NCBI GenBank assembly: GCA_019636385.1
Contig: JAHBXT010000003.1
Coordinates: forward strand, 744,001 to 808,000
Source of the DNA: Pirellulaceae bacterium
Lineage (GTDB): Bacteria; Planctomycetota; Planctomycetia; Pirellulales; Pirellulaceae
DNA: 64,000 bases
Direction of reading: 5' to 3'
In this document: positions 1 to 8,489 of the stretch, piece after piece
Layout: each line of letters begins with the position of its first letter
How positions within the stretch are numbered: the first letter of the stretch is position 1
Position numbers and translations under genes: made by a program
The notes under the pieces: generated by a model
What the model saw: the letters and a program-made list of their open reading frames with translations, nothing else
Databases searched by the model: none
Told to the model about the DNA's origin: nothing

Positions 1-623
1 AAGGTGTTCTTGGCGTTGTAGCGGCAACCGACCATGCAGTTGGCGCAGCCTACGCAGCCCTGCCGATCTGGGCCCAAGCCTTGGAAATACGGATCGACCG
101 GCTGCTGGGGATCGCCAAAATAAACTCCGACGTGTACAGAGTCGAAGGTTTGCTCGCGTCCCATGTCGCGGGCCAATTCGCGGAGCTGTAAATCGGCAAA
201 ATCCAGACGCTGATTCTTGACCGAGCCTAACATGAATTTGGCTAGATCGTAGTAGGGCATCAGCCGCTGCTTCCAGTCGCCAAAGTCTGCCCACGACGGA
301 TTATGAAAAAACTCGTCCGGCGGCACCATGTGCGTGTTCGCATAGACCAAGCTGCCGCCTCCGACCCCGACGCCGCTGAGGATGAAGACTTGCTTGAAGA
401 AGGTCAGCTTTTGAAATCCGAAGCAGCGGATGGCTGGCGCCCACAAGAATTTCCTGAGATTCCAATTCGATTTCGGGAAATCCTGCGCGCGATACTCTTT
501 GCCCTTTTCCAGCACGGCAACCGAGTAGCCCTTTTCAGCCAGGCGCATGGCCGAGACGCTGCCCCCGAAGCCGGAGCCGATCACGATGTAGTCGTACAGG
601 TGTACTGTGTCAGAAGCGGTCAT
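1..623 (-). CDS. GMC-family FAD-dependent oxidoreductase, N-terminal part (cut by window edge)
   Basis: The gene runs leftwards off the window, so only the first 207 or so residues are visible. Reading from the ATG at 623, the protein begins MTASDTVHLYDYIVIGSGFG, a classic FAD-binding Rossmann start (GSGFGG), and the turn after the second strand reads VAVLEKG. Further on come the GVGVGGGSLVYANT segment and a cysteine-rich GCVGCANCMVGCRYNAKNT motif. These are typical of cholesterol-oxidase-like GMC oxidoreductases of bacteria. The family oxidises alcohols, often sterol-like or sugar substrates; the substrate here cannot be told. The C-terminal catalytic His/Asn region lies outside the window. 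No signal peptide is seen, so a cytoplasmic location is likely. The preceding 624-900 stretch holds no gene and is a divergent promoter region shared with the cyclase gene. Confidence 0.85.
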   Translation of the reverse strand, partial: MTASDTVHLYDYIVIGSGFGGSVSAMRLAEKGYSVAVLEKGKEYRAQDFPKSNWNLRKFLWAPAIRCFGFQKLTFFKQVFILSGVGVGGGSLVYANTHMVPPDEFFHNPSWADFGDWKQRLMPYYDLAKFMLGSVKNQRLDFADLQLRELARDMGREQTFDSVHVGVYFGDPQQPVDPYFQGLGPDRQGCVGCANCMVGCRYNAKNT

Positions 624-900
624 GGTGGCCAGCAAGTCGCGAATGATCAGGGTATTTCGAGGTGCGTCGCATCGACAATGGCATGATTATCTCATGTTAT
701 ACCAAGCCCAACTGCAACTCGGTGACAGACGCGACAATCCGGGGCTGGCAAGTTTTTTGCTCGTTGCCCTACAGTGACTCTACAATAGGTTCATGAGGGT
801 CTATACTGAATGCGACCTTCTGGGCCTGTGCGCGGCCATTGTCAGGGTTTTAGCTGCGTAGTTGTGAGGCGCGGTTTCCATCGACTACTGCGAAGCTTTC

Positions 901-1947
901 ATGGTTGATCCCTCCGGAGCTCGACTTACCATCCGCCAGCCCAATCGGCAGTATGAACTGCCGCTGCGGGGCCGATCGAGTTGGACGATTGGTCGCAACG
1001 ACGACAACCAAGTGGTGATTAAGGAGCGCTGGATTTCTCGCAGTCAAGCGATGGTCCAGGCTATGGATAATGCCGAATACGTGCTGATCGACCTGGGCAG
1101 TCGCAATGGGACATTTGTCAATGGTCGGCGGGTGACAATTCCGGTTCAACTGGCCAATGGCGACCTGATTACATTTGGCCAGAGCGCAGCCGGGCAGGAG
1201 ACCGTAATTTCGTTTGCGGGTTCCAAGCGGATTCGTCACGGTTCCAGTTGGTTCGGCAAGGCTGGCGAAGTGGATCGCAGCGCCACGATTGAGCTTAGCG
1301 AACAGCGCTTGATCTCGGTGTTGGTAATGGACATTCGAGATTTCACACGCCTGACTCGGGAAATGGGCGAGAGCGCGCTGTCCAAGATGATTGGATCGTG
1401 GTTTCGTGAAGCAGGGCGGATCATTCAGCAGCATGGCAGCAACGTTGACAAGTATATTGGCGACGCTGTCATGGCGGTGTGGATACACGCTACCAATGAA
1501 CCTCAGGGTGAAGACATTTTTGCCATCTGTCGAGCACTGCGCGATTTATGGCGGATGACTCAGGATGTCCAGAGTAAATATCCGGTGCCGTTTCCGCTGC
1601 GCATTGGTGTGGGAGTTAATACCGGAAACGCGGTGATCGGCAATAAAGGAACCTCGGATCGGCCTGACTATTCGCCACTGGGCGATTGTGTAAACGCCGC
1701 ATTTCGTTTGGAGTCCTGCACGAAGGAGATTCAGCAGGATGTGGCGTTCGGCGAAGTAACCTACGGGTGGTTACTGAGTATGCTGGACCGGCCGCCGGCA
1801 GCGTTCGGTAAACATCAGGTTTCTCTCAAAGGATACGACGGTTTGACAACCACCTATGCCTGTTCGTTTGAGGCGCTGGACAACTTCTTGAACCAGTATG
1901 ATGTGGGTCATGACGGGCTGGATCGAAGCACAGCCACTGGTGCTTGA
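901..1947 (+). CDS. FHA domain - class III adenylate/guanylate cyclase
   Basis: 348 residues. Residues about 15-95 form an FHA phosphothreonine-recognition domain with the conserved pieces WTIGR, ISRSQ (usually ISRxH; the His is Gln here) and DLGSRNGTFVNGRRV. Residues about 138-320 are a class III nucleotidyl cyclase catalytic domain. VLVMDIRDFTRLT supplies the metal-binding Asp, NVDKYIGDAVMAVW the purine-contacting Lys and second metal Asp, and DYSPLGDCVNAAFRLE the adenine-contacting Asp and transition-state Arg. The Lys/Asp pair favours ATP, so cAMP is the expected product. No membrane segment is visible; the FHA domain presumably docks the enzyme to a Ser/Thr-kinase-phosphorylated partner. 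The start is the first ATG; no convincing Shine-Dalgarno lies ahead of it. The gene stands alone. Confidence 0.9.
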   Translation: MVDPSGARLTIRQPNRQYELPLRGRSSWTIGRNDDNQVVIKERWISRSQAMVQAMDNAEYVLIDLGSRNGTFVNGRRVTIPVQLANGDLITFGQSAAGQETVISFAGSKRIRHGSSWFGKAGEVDRSATIELSEQRLISVLVMDIRDFTRLTREMGESALSKMIGSWFREAGRIIQQHGSNVDKYIGDAVMAVWIHATNEPQGEDIFAICRALRDLWRMTQDVQSKYPVPFPLRIGVGVNTGNAVIGNKGTSDRPDYSPLGDCVNAAFRLESCTKEIQQDVAFGEVTYGWLLSMLDRPPAAFGKHQVSLKGYDGLTTTYACSFEALDNFLNQYDVGHDGLDRSTATGA

Positions 1948-2096
1948 ACTGCACAATCCGCCCGGACTAGGTGGCGCATGGCCCCTGTCGATGCAATTTA
2001 AGGGCTGCGCACGCTCCACAATCTATTGCCGCCAATGGTTAAACTGGTTAGGCTATTTGCTTCCTGCAAGTCGGTGCTGATTGCCGACAGTTGTCC

Positions 2097-4178
2097 ATGA
2101 ATGCTCCAGCGCTTAATCAAAGGCGAACCCTGATGCAGATAGCCACAGCGGACGTGAAAAAATTTGGGACCAGATTCTTTAAGCCGATGTCAGTGGTAAA
2201 CCAAACGCTGCTATGTTTGGCCCTCGTTAGTTTTGCACCGCATGTTTTATGCGCTCAGGATTCGGATGCGGCCCCGGCCATTGCTCAAGCTCCGGCTAGG
2301 TTCCTGACGGCTGTCGATACACAGGGGCAAATCCATCGCCTGTGCGCCGAGCCGAATACCAAGTGCACGGCGCTGGTGTTTTTGACCAGTGAGTGTCCGA
2401 TTTCCAGACAGTATATTCCTGAACTGAACCGGATCACCGCTGAGTTGTCTGCCGAGGGTGCGGTGGTCTTGGGTGTCCTATATGATCCCAACACCACACG
2501 CAGCCAGGCAGCTCAGTTCGCCGAGGAGTTTAAGTTGGCGTTTCCGCTGCTGTTTGATGCATCGGGCGAGTTAGCCGCGCATTTTCAGCCTACACACGTG
2601 CCCGAAGCGTTTGTGTTAGACGTAGACGGACATCAACTGTATCGTGGTCGAATTGACGACATATACGCTTCGGTCGATCGTCGACGAGCTCAGGCAACGA
2701 CCCACGACCTGCGTGATGCGCTCAAGCAAACGCTGGCTGGGACACCGGTTGTCACTGCGCGTACGCAACCGATTGGCTGCCGTTTAGGCACAATCTCAGA
2801 TCAGCCTCCAGCACAGGTAACCTATACGCGCGACATCGCTCCCCTGTTGTTCGCACACTGTGCCGAGTGCCACAGGCCTGGCGAGGTAGCTCCTATTACC
2901 CTGCTGAGTTACGAAGATGCTCAAAAACGTGCGGATTGGCTAACGGAAATTACGGGTTCGGGACTGATGCCGCCTTGGAAGGCCGAAGTTGGACACGTGG
3001 AGTTTTTGGGAGAACGCCGTCTGTCGGATTTCGCCAAGGGATTGTTAAAGACCTGGGCCGCAACAGGTGCTCCACAGGGAGACGCTGCGGATTTGCCACC
3101 TGCTCCCACGTTTTCCAGTGATTGGCGGTTGGGAAAGCCAGATCTGCTGCTCCAGGCACCGGTTGCATTCACCATCCCGGCCGACGGGCCGGATGTCTTT
3201 CAGCACTTCGTTATCCCTTCGGGGCTGCTGGAAGATAAGAACGTAATTGGATTCGAATTCCGACCGGGCAATCCAGCCGTAGTGCACCACGCCATTCTAT
3301 TCATGGACACGATGGGGCTTGCGCGGGCTAAGGATGAAGAAACACCTGAGCCAGGCTATGTTACCTTCGGTTCGATCGGCGTTCCTACCGCTGGCATCGT
3401 AGGCGTGTGGACGCCCGGCATGACGCCCAGGTTTCTGCCGGACGGCATGGGGATGATTCTGCCCAAGGGCGCTGATATCGTTTTGCAATTGCATATCCAT
3501 CCGAGCGGCAAAGAGGAAACTGATCAGTCCTCGTTGGCACTCTATTTTTCGGATCAGCCTCCGACTCGGCAGTTGTCTCGCGCGCCGTTGGTATTGGGCT
3601 CAGTGATAGTTGACATACCTGCCAACGATCCGCAGCATGAAATCACTTCTACGGTTACGTTGCCCACCGATGTCACCTTGATCTCCGTTTTGCCGCACAT
3701 GCACCTTCTTGGCAAGGAAATCAAAGTCACAGCGACGTTGCCGGATGGCCAGGAAACCGAGGTGGTCTGGATTAAGGACTGGAATTTTTATTGGCAGGAT
3801 AACTACGTTTACAAACGGCCAATGACACTTCCTGCCGGAACTCGGCTGGATATGTATTGCTCCTACGACAATACGGCCGACAATCCAGCCAACCCAACGA
3901 TACCTCCCAAGCGAGTGTTCTTTGGCAATGGCAGTACCGACGAAATGTCCTTTGCAATCTTCCAGATGGTGGCCGATAGCCCAGGCGGCCAAATGAGTAT
4001 ACAAATGGGGTTGCGCAATACCTTCATGAAGCAATGGGCACAGGCCAAGCTGGATGCCGAGGCCCGAACGCACATTGTTCAAGAGATGATGAAACTGTTC
4101 GGCGCTCCTCAGGGAGGCGACAGCTCCGCGTTCATGCGACTGTTGGGAGCCGGTGGCCGAGGGCAATCTGCTGACTAG
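2097..4178 (+). CDS. Secreted redoxin - cytochrome c - copper type II monooxygenase-like fusion
   Basis: About 693 residues. A hydrophobic export signal ends near HVLCAQ (about residue 56). Residues about 70-190 are an AhpC/TSA-like redoxin domain (TSECPIS in the active-site loop, so only one active-site Cys of the CxxC position). Around residue 254 HCAECH gives one c-type heme site, with GLMPPW as likely Met ligand. The C-terminal half resembles peptidylglycine monooxygenase: VHHAIL (about 396) and LQLHIHP (about 465) match the CuH ligands, while PHMHLLGK (about 533) and TDEMSF (about 616) match the CuM His-x-His and Met. All copper ligands appear present. Role: a periplasmic copper/heme redox enzyme, substrate unknown. 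TTG at 2091 or the later ATG that starts MSVVNQ could also be the start. Confidence 0.85.
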   Translation: MNAPALNQRRTLMQIATADVKKFGTRFFKPMSVVNQTLLCLALVSFAPHVLCAQDSDAAPAIAQAPARFLTAVDTQGQIHRLCAEPNTKCTALVFLTSECPISRQYIPELNRITAELSAEGAVVLGVLYDPNTTRSQAAQFAEEFKLAFPLLFDASGELAAHFQPTHVPEAFVLDVDGHQLYRGRIDDIYASVDRRRAQATTHDLRDALKQTLAGTPVVTARTQPIGCRLGTISDQPPAQVTYTRDIAPLLFAHCAECHRPGEVAPITLLSYEDAQKRADWLTEITGSGLMPPWKAEVGHVEFLGERRLSDFAKGLLKTWAATGAPQGDAADLPPAPTFSSDWRLGKPDLLLQAPVAFTIPADGPDVFQHFVIPSGLLEDKNVIGFEFRPGNPAVVHHAILFMDTMGLARAKDEETPEPGYVTFGSIGVPTAGIVGVWTPGMTPRFLPDGMGMILPKGADIVLQLHIHPSGKEETDQSSLALYFSDQPPTRQLSRAPLVLGSVIVDIPANDPQHEITSTVTLPTDVTLISVLPHMHLLGKEIKVTATLPDGQETEVVWIKDWNFYWQDNYVYKRPMTLPAGTRLDMYCSYDNTADNPANPTIPPKRVFFGNGSTDEMSFAIFQMVADSPGGQMSIQMGLRNTFMKQWAQAKLDAEARTHIVQEMMKLFGAPQGGDSSAFMRLLGAGGRGQSAD

Positions 4179-4542
4179 GTCCCGCTTGGCCAGTTCCAGC
4201 CCAGAGAAACCCTCCGCGCCGCCGACGGTCCGGCCGCTGTGCTGTCGGTCACCGTCCACCAACTCCCCGCCCCCGTCAACATAATACGAGTCTACTGCGA
4301 CTTGTGTTATGACTGTTGGTCCTTGTCGAAATCCCTTAAAAGCTTGCGAAAATTTCTGTTGGGGACTAATATAAAAGTGGCTTATACGGTTGATTAAAGA
4401 TTGGCACAGCGTTGGCTGAGTTGATTCTGATGCATCAAGAACAACCAACATCAAGAGTGCCGTGAGAATGGCAAGTCTTCGCGGGTTCAGCCGCAGGAGT
4501 CTTGTGGGGTTTGAATGGCACTAGTTTGCTGGAGATGAATTC
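4179..4542. other. Intergenic region without a gene
   Basis: 364 bases between the redox fusion and the PEP-CTERM gene. No reading frame with protein-like character was found. A weak dyad (GACGGT ... ACCGTC) occurs around 4223-4256, but it has a long loop and no T-tract. The A+T-rich stretch around 4340-4390 is the likely promoter region for the next gene. Confidence 0.4.
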
Positions 4543-5181
4543 ATGAAGCTGGCTCAACTTGGAAGTTTGATCGTAGTGATTGTCGCAAGCATGATCAGTG
4601 CACCAGCGCAAGCCAACGTTATTTACACCGATGAAGCAAGTTTTCAGGCTGCATTGCCAGCGGGGCATTTCTTCAATAATTTTGGTGGACTGCCGACATC
4701 GATTGGTCCGGAAGGTAGCATCAATCAGGCAGGCGGCGTGCCGCTAATCAGCTATCAAATGAGCGCACCCAGCGGCATTGGGGTTTTCGACGATCTGAGT
4801 GATCCGTTTGCTAAAGTCATCGGAAACTGGTTCGATTCCGAGGCTGTTATACTGCAATTCACCAGTGGCAACGTTCAGTCTGCTGGAGTAAGAGTTTGGC
4901 TGACCGATGTTAACGGTGCACGCTTGGATGGAGACGTCACTGTCTCCTACAGCAACGGAGTCAACCAGGCTGTGCCGACCACAATCGGTAGTTATGGTTT
5001 CATCGGACTGTTGGCCAACGTCCCGCTAATCAGCATGACGATCGCTCCGGGCGCAGGTCAGTATGTCAACTTCTCTAATGTCTTTGCGGCTGTTGCGGTG
5101 CCGGAGCCGAGCAGCCTCGGGTTGGCGCTTTTGTCGAGTACCATGCTACTTGCACGACGACGCTTGCGGAACGTTGGGTAG
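4543..5181 (+). CDS. PEP-CTERM sorting-domain protein
   Basis: 212 residues. An N-terminal signal peptide (about residues 1-25, ending APAQA-N) is followed by a beta-rich body without recognised family. The C-terminus has the tripartite PEP-CTERM signal: VPEPSS, a hydrophobic segment LGLALLSSTMLLA, and a basic tail RRRLR. Such proteins are exported and then recognised and cut by an exosortase, and are usually linked to exopolysaccharide or surface layers. No exosortase or EPS cluster is in this window, so sorting must be supplied from elsewhere. The ATG at 4543 follows a GGAGATGAATTC stretch with a usable GGAG about 8 bases upstream. Confidence 0.9.
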   Translation: MKLAQLGSLIVVIVASMISAPAQANVIYTDEASFQAALPAGHFFNNFGGLPTSIGPEGSINQAGGVPLISYQMSAPSGIGVFDDLSDPFAKVIGNWFDSEAVILQFTSGNVQSAGVRVWLTDVNGARLDGDVTVSYSNGVNQAVPTTIGSYGFIGLLANVPLISMTIAPGAGQYVNFSNVFAAVAVPEPSSLGLALLSSTMLLARRRLRNVG

Positions 5182-5330
5182 TCGTTCGATCCGGCTGGGA
5201 ATTTGTTCTCGCAAGATTCAATGCTTGTCGCGAGTGCAATGCTGGCATTGTGTGGGCATCAAAGGCGTTGCGACCTGAAATGTTTTCCTAAACCTCCAAG
5301 GCGCTTCTGCCGATTTCTGTGATAGGCCAC

Positions 5331-5356
5331 GTCCCTGCCACCACATTGGCGGGGAC
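5331..5356. other. Strong hairpin downstream of the PEP-CTERM gene
   Basis: GTCCCTGCCA (5331-5340) and TGGCGGGGAC (5347-5356) can form a 10-pair stem with one G-U pair and a 6-base loop. There is no T-tract on either side, so it is not a standard intrinsic terminator. It could be a transcript-stabilising stem or a processing site. Confidence 0.4.
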
Positions 5357-5472
5357 TGGGAGGCGATGAGTTCCTCAGGGGTACTTCGGAGTTCTCAGGG
5401 CTATATGAGCCACCCTCGCTCTGGTGAGCGCAGCTACGTGGAGAGTGTGTAGATCATGTTGGTGGTGTGTAC

Positions 5473-6129
5473 ATGCTAATGCCCGATAGCCTGCTCAAAC
5501 GACTTGTCCTGTGTCTGGCCGTCAGTCAGCTAGTAGGCTGTCATGCGTTGTGCATTTCTACAGGTCCTAGCGACTGTGGATTGGCGACCTGTGGACCTAA
5601 TAGTTGCTGTGGGCCGGCAGACTGTGGGTTGGGGGCATGTGGGCTGGGGACACACCAGTCCGCGAGTGCCCAGTGTGGTTGTGAGGAACAGGGTGAACTG
5701 TCGGGAGATGTAGTGTATCGGCCAGTTTGGCCCGCGCTACCGGCACTTCCAAAGCTGCCGATGCCAGCCTGTTTGGCTCGCTGGCACGAGCATAAGCATC
5801 TGCCCGAAGGGCCTGATGGCGTGAGGTTTCATCCGCTGCCGACTCGCCCGATGTTTGAGCCGAAAGTGCAATCGGCGGCTGCATGGTTCGGTCCGTCATG
5901 CGATTTGAACCAGACGCAAGTCGATTCATTGAATTCGCTGGGATACGGCCAGATGCCTTCGGGGGCTGGTTGGAATACTCTGCAGCTTTCAGGTACTGCG
6001 GCATCGGGACAGGCAGCGATCGCGGACGGTCCACACGCGGTTGGGAATCCGGCTGGCTCAGGGGATCTGTTACCCAAGCCTCAAAAAAAGCATCCTGAGT
6101 CTGTGCTGACGCCGACTGTGCCGCCGTAA
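5473..6129 (+). CDS. Cys-rich putative lipoprotein
   Basis: 218 residues from the ATG at 5473 (GTG at 5467 and ATG at 5479 are alternatives). The N-terminus is a lipoprotein signal: basic start LLKR, hydrophobic LVLCLAVSQ, and lipobox LVGC, predicting a lipidated Cys near residue 23. It is followed by a short cysteine/glycine-rich stretch (residues about 24-70) with repeated D/T-CG and CCG units, then a proline-rich, apparently unstructured remainder. No known domain is recognised. The Cys density right after the export signal recalls the disulfide-rich wall proteins reported for planctomycetes; this is an inference. A second protein with the same layout (signal, Cys-rich patch, disordered tail) lies at 61491-62984. 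Confidence 0.7.
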   Translation: MLMPDSLLKRLVLCLAVSQLVGCHALCISTGPSDCGLATCGPNSCCGPADCGLGACGLGTHQSASAQCGCEEQGELSGDVVYRPVWPALPALPKLPMPACLARWHEHKHLPEGPDGVRFHPLPTRPMFEPKVQSAAAWFGPSCDLNQTQVDSLNSLGYGQMPSGAGWNTLQLSGTAASGQAAIADGPHAVGNPAGSGDLLPKPQKKHPESVLTPTVPP

Positions 6130-6491
6130 TAGGGAGTGCCAGCAACCCTTGTCGCTACTGCGCGGCTAACGAGTCAAGGGGCGGTTGATGTAGTTTGCAG
6201 CTGCAAGGTCAACCTGGAAAACCGGCCTTGCCAGGAGGGCCGTCCCCATAGTTATCCTATAGCAGCGAACCGCAGGCTGGCTCGACTTGAGTCAATATTG
6301 CGGCTTGTTAACCGGTCAGAGGGGCGGTAAACTACTCTGTCAGTGCTGTAGGGTGATCCTGAATGCACGCAGACCGAAGTGCTATTGTTTGCGCCGGTCA
6401 CCATGAAGCGGGCGGCTTGTCGGATTTCCGGCGGCTCCATGTCGAACTCTTCGACCGCCCCACCCAGTAAAGGTTAAGAGGTACAGAATTT
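6130..6491. other. Intergenic region ahead of rpsR
   Basis: 362 bases with no credible coding frame. It must contain the promoter of the bS18 gene; a short dyad GCAAGG ... CCTTGC (about 6203-6231) was the only symmetry noticed. The run AAAGGTTAAGAGG before 6492 supplies an A/G-rich ribosome-binding region. Confidence 0.4.
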
Positions 6492-6776
6492 ATGTCAATT
6501 GTTCGACGGAATCCGACGGCCAAGAGCCGCGCGCGCAAGCGCTCACGCATTCGTTCTCGCACCAAGAGGAAGGATCCGCTATTTGTCGATGGCAAGCGGC
6601 CACGACCCATGTTCATTGACTACAAGGACGTTGAAACCCTGCGGAAGCTGGTCAATCGTCACGGCCGTATTGTAGGCCGCCGCAAGACCGGTTGCTCTGC
6701 AGTCAGTCAGCATGCGGTGACGGCGGCTATCAAGCGCGCGCGATTCATGGCACTTTTGCCCTATGTGGGCGAGTAG
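6492..6776 (+). CDS. rpsR: Small ribosomal subunit protein bS18
   Basis: 94 residues. The C-terminal two thirds carry the bS18 signature: DYKDVETLRKLV, GRRKTGCS and AIKRARFMALLPYV. bS18 sits on the platform of the 30S subunit. The first 33 residues are an unusually basic extension (many Arg/Lys), replacing the short aromatic N-terminus of the E. coli protein. The gene is not in the common rpsF-ssb-rpsR-rplI order; it is followed after 10 bases by a thioesterase gene, with which it may be co-transcribed. Confidence 0.93.
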   Translation: MSIVRRNPTAKSRARKRSRIRSRTKRKDPLFVDGKRPRPMFIDYKDVETLRKLVNRHGRIVGRRKTGCSAVSQHAVTAAIKRARFMALLPYVGE

Positions 6777-6786
6777 CTGACTGAAT

Positions 6787-7224
6787 GTGGCCGACAGTTT
6801 CGTAACCTTTCGGCGCGTTGAATTCTGTGAAACAGACGCGGCAGGTCTTGTGCATTTTGCCGCGTTGTTTTGTTATATGGAGCAGGCCGAGCATGCGCTG
6901 CTGCGCAGTTTGGGAACGAGTGTCGTTGCTAAGATCGACGACCAGTGGCACCTCAGTTGGCCGCGTGTCCAAGCCCACTGCGATTTCCTGGCCCCCATGC
7001 GGTTTGAAGAGCAACTGAAGATTTGCGTTCGCGTGGCTCGATTGGGAAAAAAAAGCGTCACCTATCAATTCGACATTTATTCTGAATCGGATACATTGGT
7101 CGCTAAGGGGCGGATCGTGTCCGTTTGTTGTCGGGTGCATGCCGGGGGAGCAACAATTCAATCGTTCCCGATTCCGGGGGAGCTGCGCAAGCAGTTGCAA
7201 GCTCTGATAATGGAAGAATCGTAA
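6787..7224 (+). CDS. Hotdog-fold acyl-CoA thioesterase (4HBT/YbgC-like)
   Basis: 145 residues, GTG start 10 bases after rpsR. The N-terminal motif FCETDAAGLVHFAALFCYME is the 4-hydroxybenzoyl-CoA thioesterase-type active-site helix, with the catalytic acid in the ETDAAG loop. It is followed by the LRSLG segment and a strand MRFEEQLKICVRVARLGKKS typical of the single-hotdog family. It should hydrolyse a soluble acyl-CoA in the cytoplasm. Sequence resembles the group that includes DHNA-CoA hydrolase of menaquinone synthesis, but the substrate cannot be assigned from one gene. Confidence 0.85.
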   Translation: MADSFVTFRRVEFCETDAAGLVHFAALFCYMEQAEHALLRSLGTSVVAKIDDQWHLSWPRVQAHCDFLAPMRFEEQLKICVRVARLGKKSVTYQFDIYSESDTLVAKGRIVSVCCRVHAGGATIQSFPIPGELRKQLQALIMEES

Positions 7225-7241
7225 GAATCAGGAGGCGAATT

Positions 7242-7898
7242 GTGGAAGGCGACTTGCTCAATCCGGTGATTATCGTCCAAGCCATAGTGGGACTGGTGGG
7301 GATCGTCACCGGTGTAGCTTTGCTGGTCAAAGCGTTTAGCTTTCAATATGGATTTGCGCGAGGCATCTTGATACACGCGCTGAGTTTGCTCTTGCTGCTG
7401 CCCGCTGGTTTGTTGATGCCATTGTGGCTGCTGTCTGGCGAGCCGCATCAACTAGCGCATTTGCAGGCTGATGTATTGATGTACGGGATTTCGGGGCTCC
7501 TGGGCGTAGCCATTCTGTGCTTTATCATTGACCACTTAACTGAGTTTCCAGGCATGCTGTTGGTTGCCGCCGCCGCCTGTTTCGCGGCCGCGATCTTCCC
7601 CTGGATATATTGGGCAGGGGCGACTAGCTTACACCAGCGGTTTTCGATTCAAATCGTAGAGCCGCCGCCCAAGTCTATCAGAGATCTAACAGAGATGACC
7701 AACGCTTTGTTGGAGGAGGAGCGGGCCAGGACAGCCGAAGTCGACGAAGACGACCCACTAGGCAATCTGCCCAAAACGACTCGAGGAACGCTACCGGCTA
7801 CAGACGTGAATGAACTGACCGCGCCACCCAGCGTAGTGGTGCCCGGTGCATCGGCTCCCGATACGAAAAAGGACTGGCTGTTTGACAGTCCCAAGTGA
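7242..7898 (+). CDS. Membrane protein of unknown function
   Basis: 218 residues from a GTG at 7242, chosen because a perfect AGGAGG lies at 7230-7235 with 6 bases spacing; the same frame is open upstream into the thioesterase gene but that part is its shadow. Four hydrophobic segments are visible (beginning NPVIIVQAIVGLVG, then HALSLLLLLPAGLLMPLWLL, then a segment near GISGLLGVAILCFII, and one near VAAAACFAAAIFPW). The C-terminal 70 residues are hydrophilic with acidic and Pro/Thr-rich stretches and would face the cytoplasm or periplasm. No family is recognised. Probably co-transcribed with the two genes before it. Confidence 0.7.
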   Translation: MEGDLLNPVIIVQAIVGLVGIVTGVALLVKAFSFQYGFARGILIHALSLLLLLPAGLLMPLWLLSGEPHQLAHLQADVLMYGISGLLGVAILCFIIDHLTEFPGMLLVAAAACFAAAIFPWIYWAGATSLHQRFSIQIVEPPPKSIRDLTEMTNALLEEERARTAEVDEDDPLGNLPKTTRGTLPATDVNELTAPPSVVVPGASAPDTKKDWLFDSPK

Positions 7899-8045
7899 AT
7901 TCGTCAAAACTTGGGAATTTCTGTGAAGAATCAGATTTTTTGTGAATGCCTCAGATCGGAGTTGACGATTCTACCTGCAGCGTATGGGGTGTCCGTGCGA
8001 CGGGAAATGGAAAGCGAGTCGAGTTCGCGGAGTTGAAGATTAGCC

Positions 8046-8489
8046 ATGCTGGTTCAGTCCACACGCTTTGGCAACATTTCAGCCAAGCAGGATGACATCC
8101 TGATTTTCCCCAACGGTTTGATTGGCTTTGAAAGCACCAAGCATTGGCTGCTCGTGGCCGATCCTGAGAATCCGTTGATCGCTTGGTTGCAATCGACCTC
8201 GCAACCACAAGTCGCATTGCCGCTGATCAGCCCTCGCAAGTTTCTGCCCGACTACAAAGTGCACCTGAGCCAACGGCAGCTCACCAATCTGCACGTCCGC
8301 TCGACGGATCAGTTGTACGTAATGTTAGTCTTGAGCAAGTCCGGCAAGACGCTCACGGCCAATTTGCGCGGACCGATCATCATCAACCTGACGCAGCGAC
8401 TTGCGCTGCAGACGGTGGTCAACGATCCCTTGCCACTGGCACTGCCGTTGATAATTACCGAGACCGGTTCGATTCGCGAGGCAGCCTGA
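8046..8489 (+). CDS. fliW: Flagellar assembly factor FliW
   Basis: 147 residues with the FliW pattern: an N-terminal strand TRFGNISAKQDDILIFPNGL, the GFE stretch, and the middle segment VALPLISPRKFLPDY. FliW binds flagellin and, in the bacteria studied, also binds and inhibits CsrA, so that free flagellin controls its own translation. The csrA gene follows at 8971 on the same strand, which supports the assignment. It implies a flagellated organism or life stage. The 147 bases upstream contain no gene. Confidence 0.93.
   Translation: MLVQSTRFGNISAKQDDILIFPNGLIGFESTKHWLLVADPENPLIAWLQSTSQPQVALPLISPRKFLPDYKVHLSQRQLTNLHVRSTDQLYVMLVLSKSGKTLTANLRGPIIINLTQRLALQTVVNDPLPLALPLIITETGSIREAA

Noticed and set aside
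3600..4454. 284-codon antisense frame over the redox fusion gene
   Set aside because: The sense strand holds conserved copper ligands and heme motif; the antisense frame shows no family resemblance and is a shadow of codon bias.
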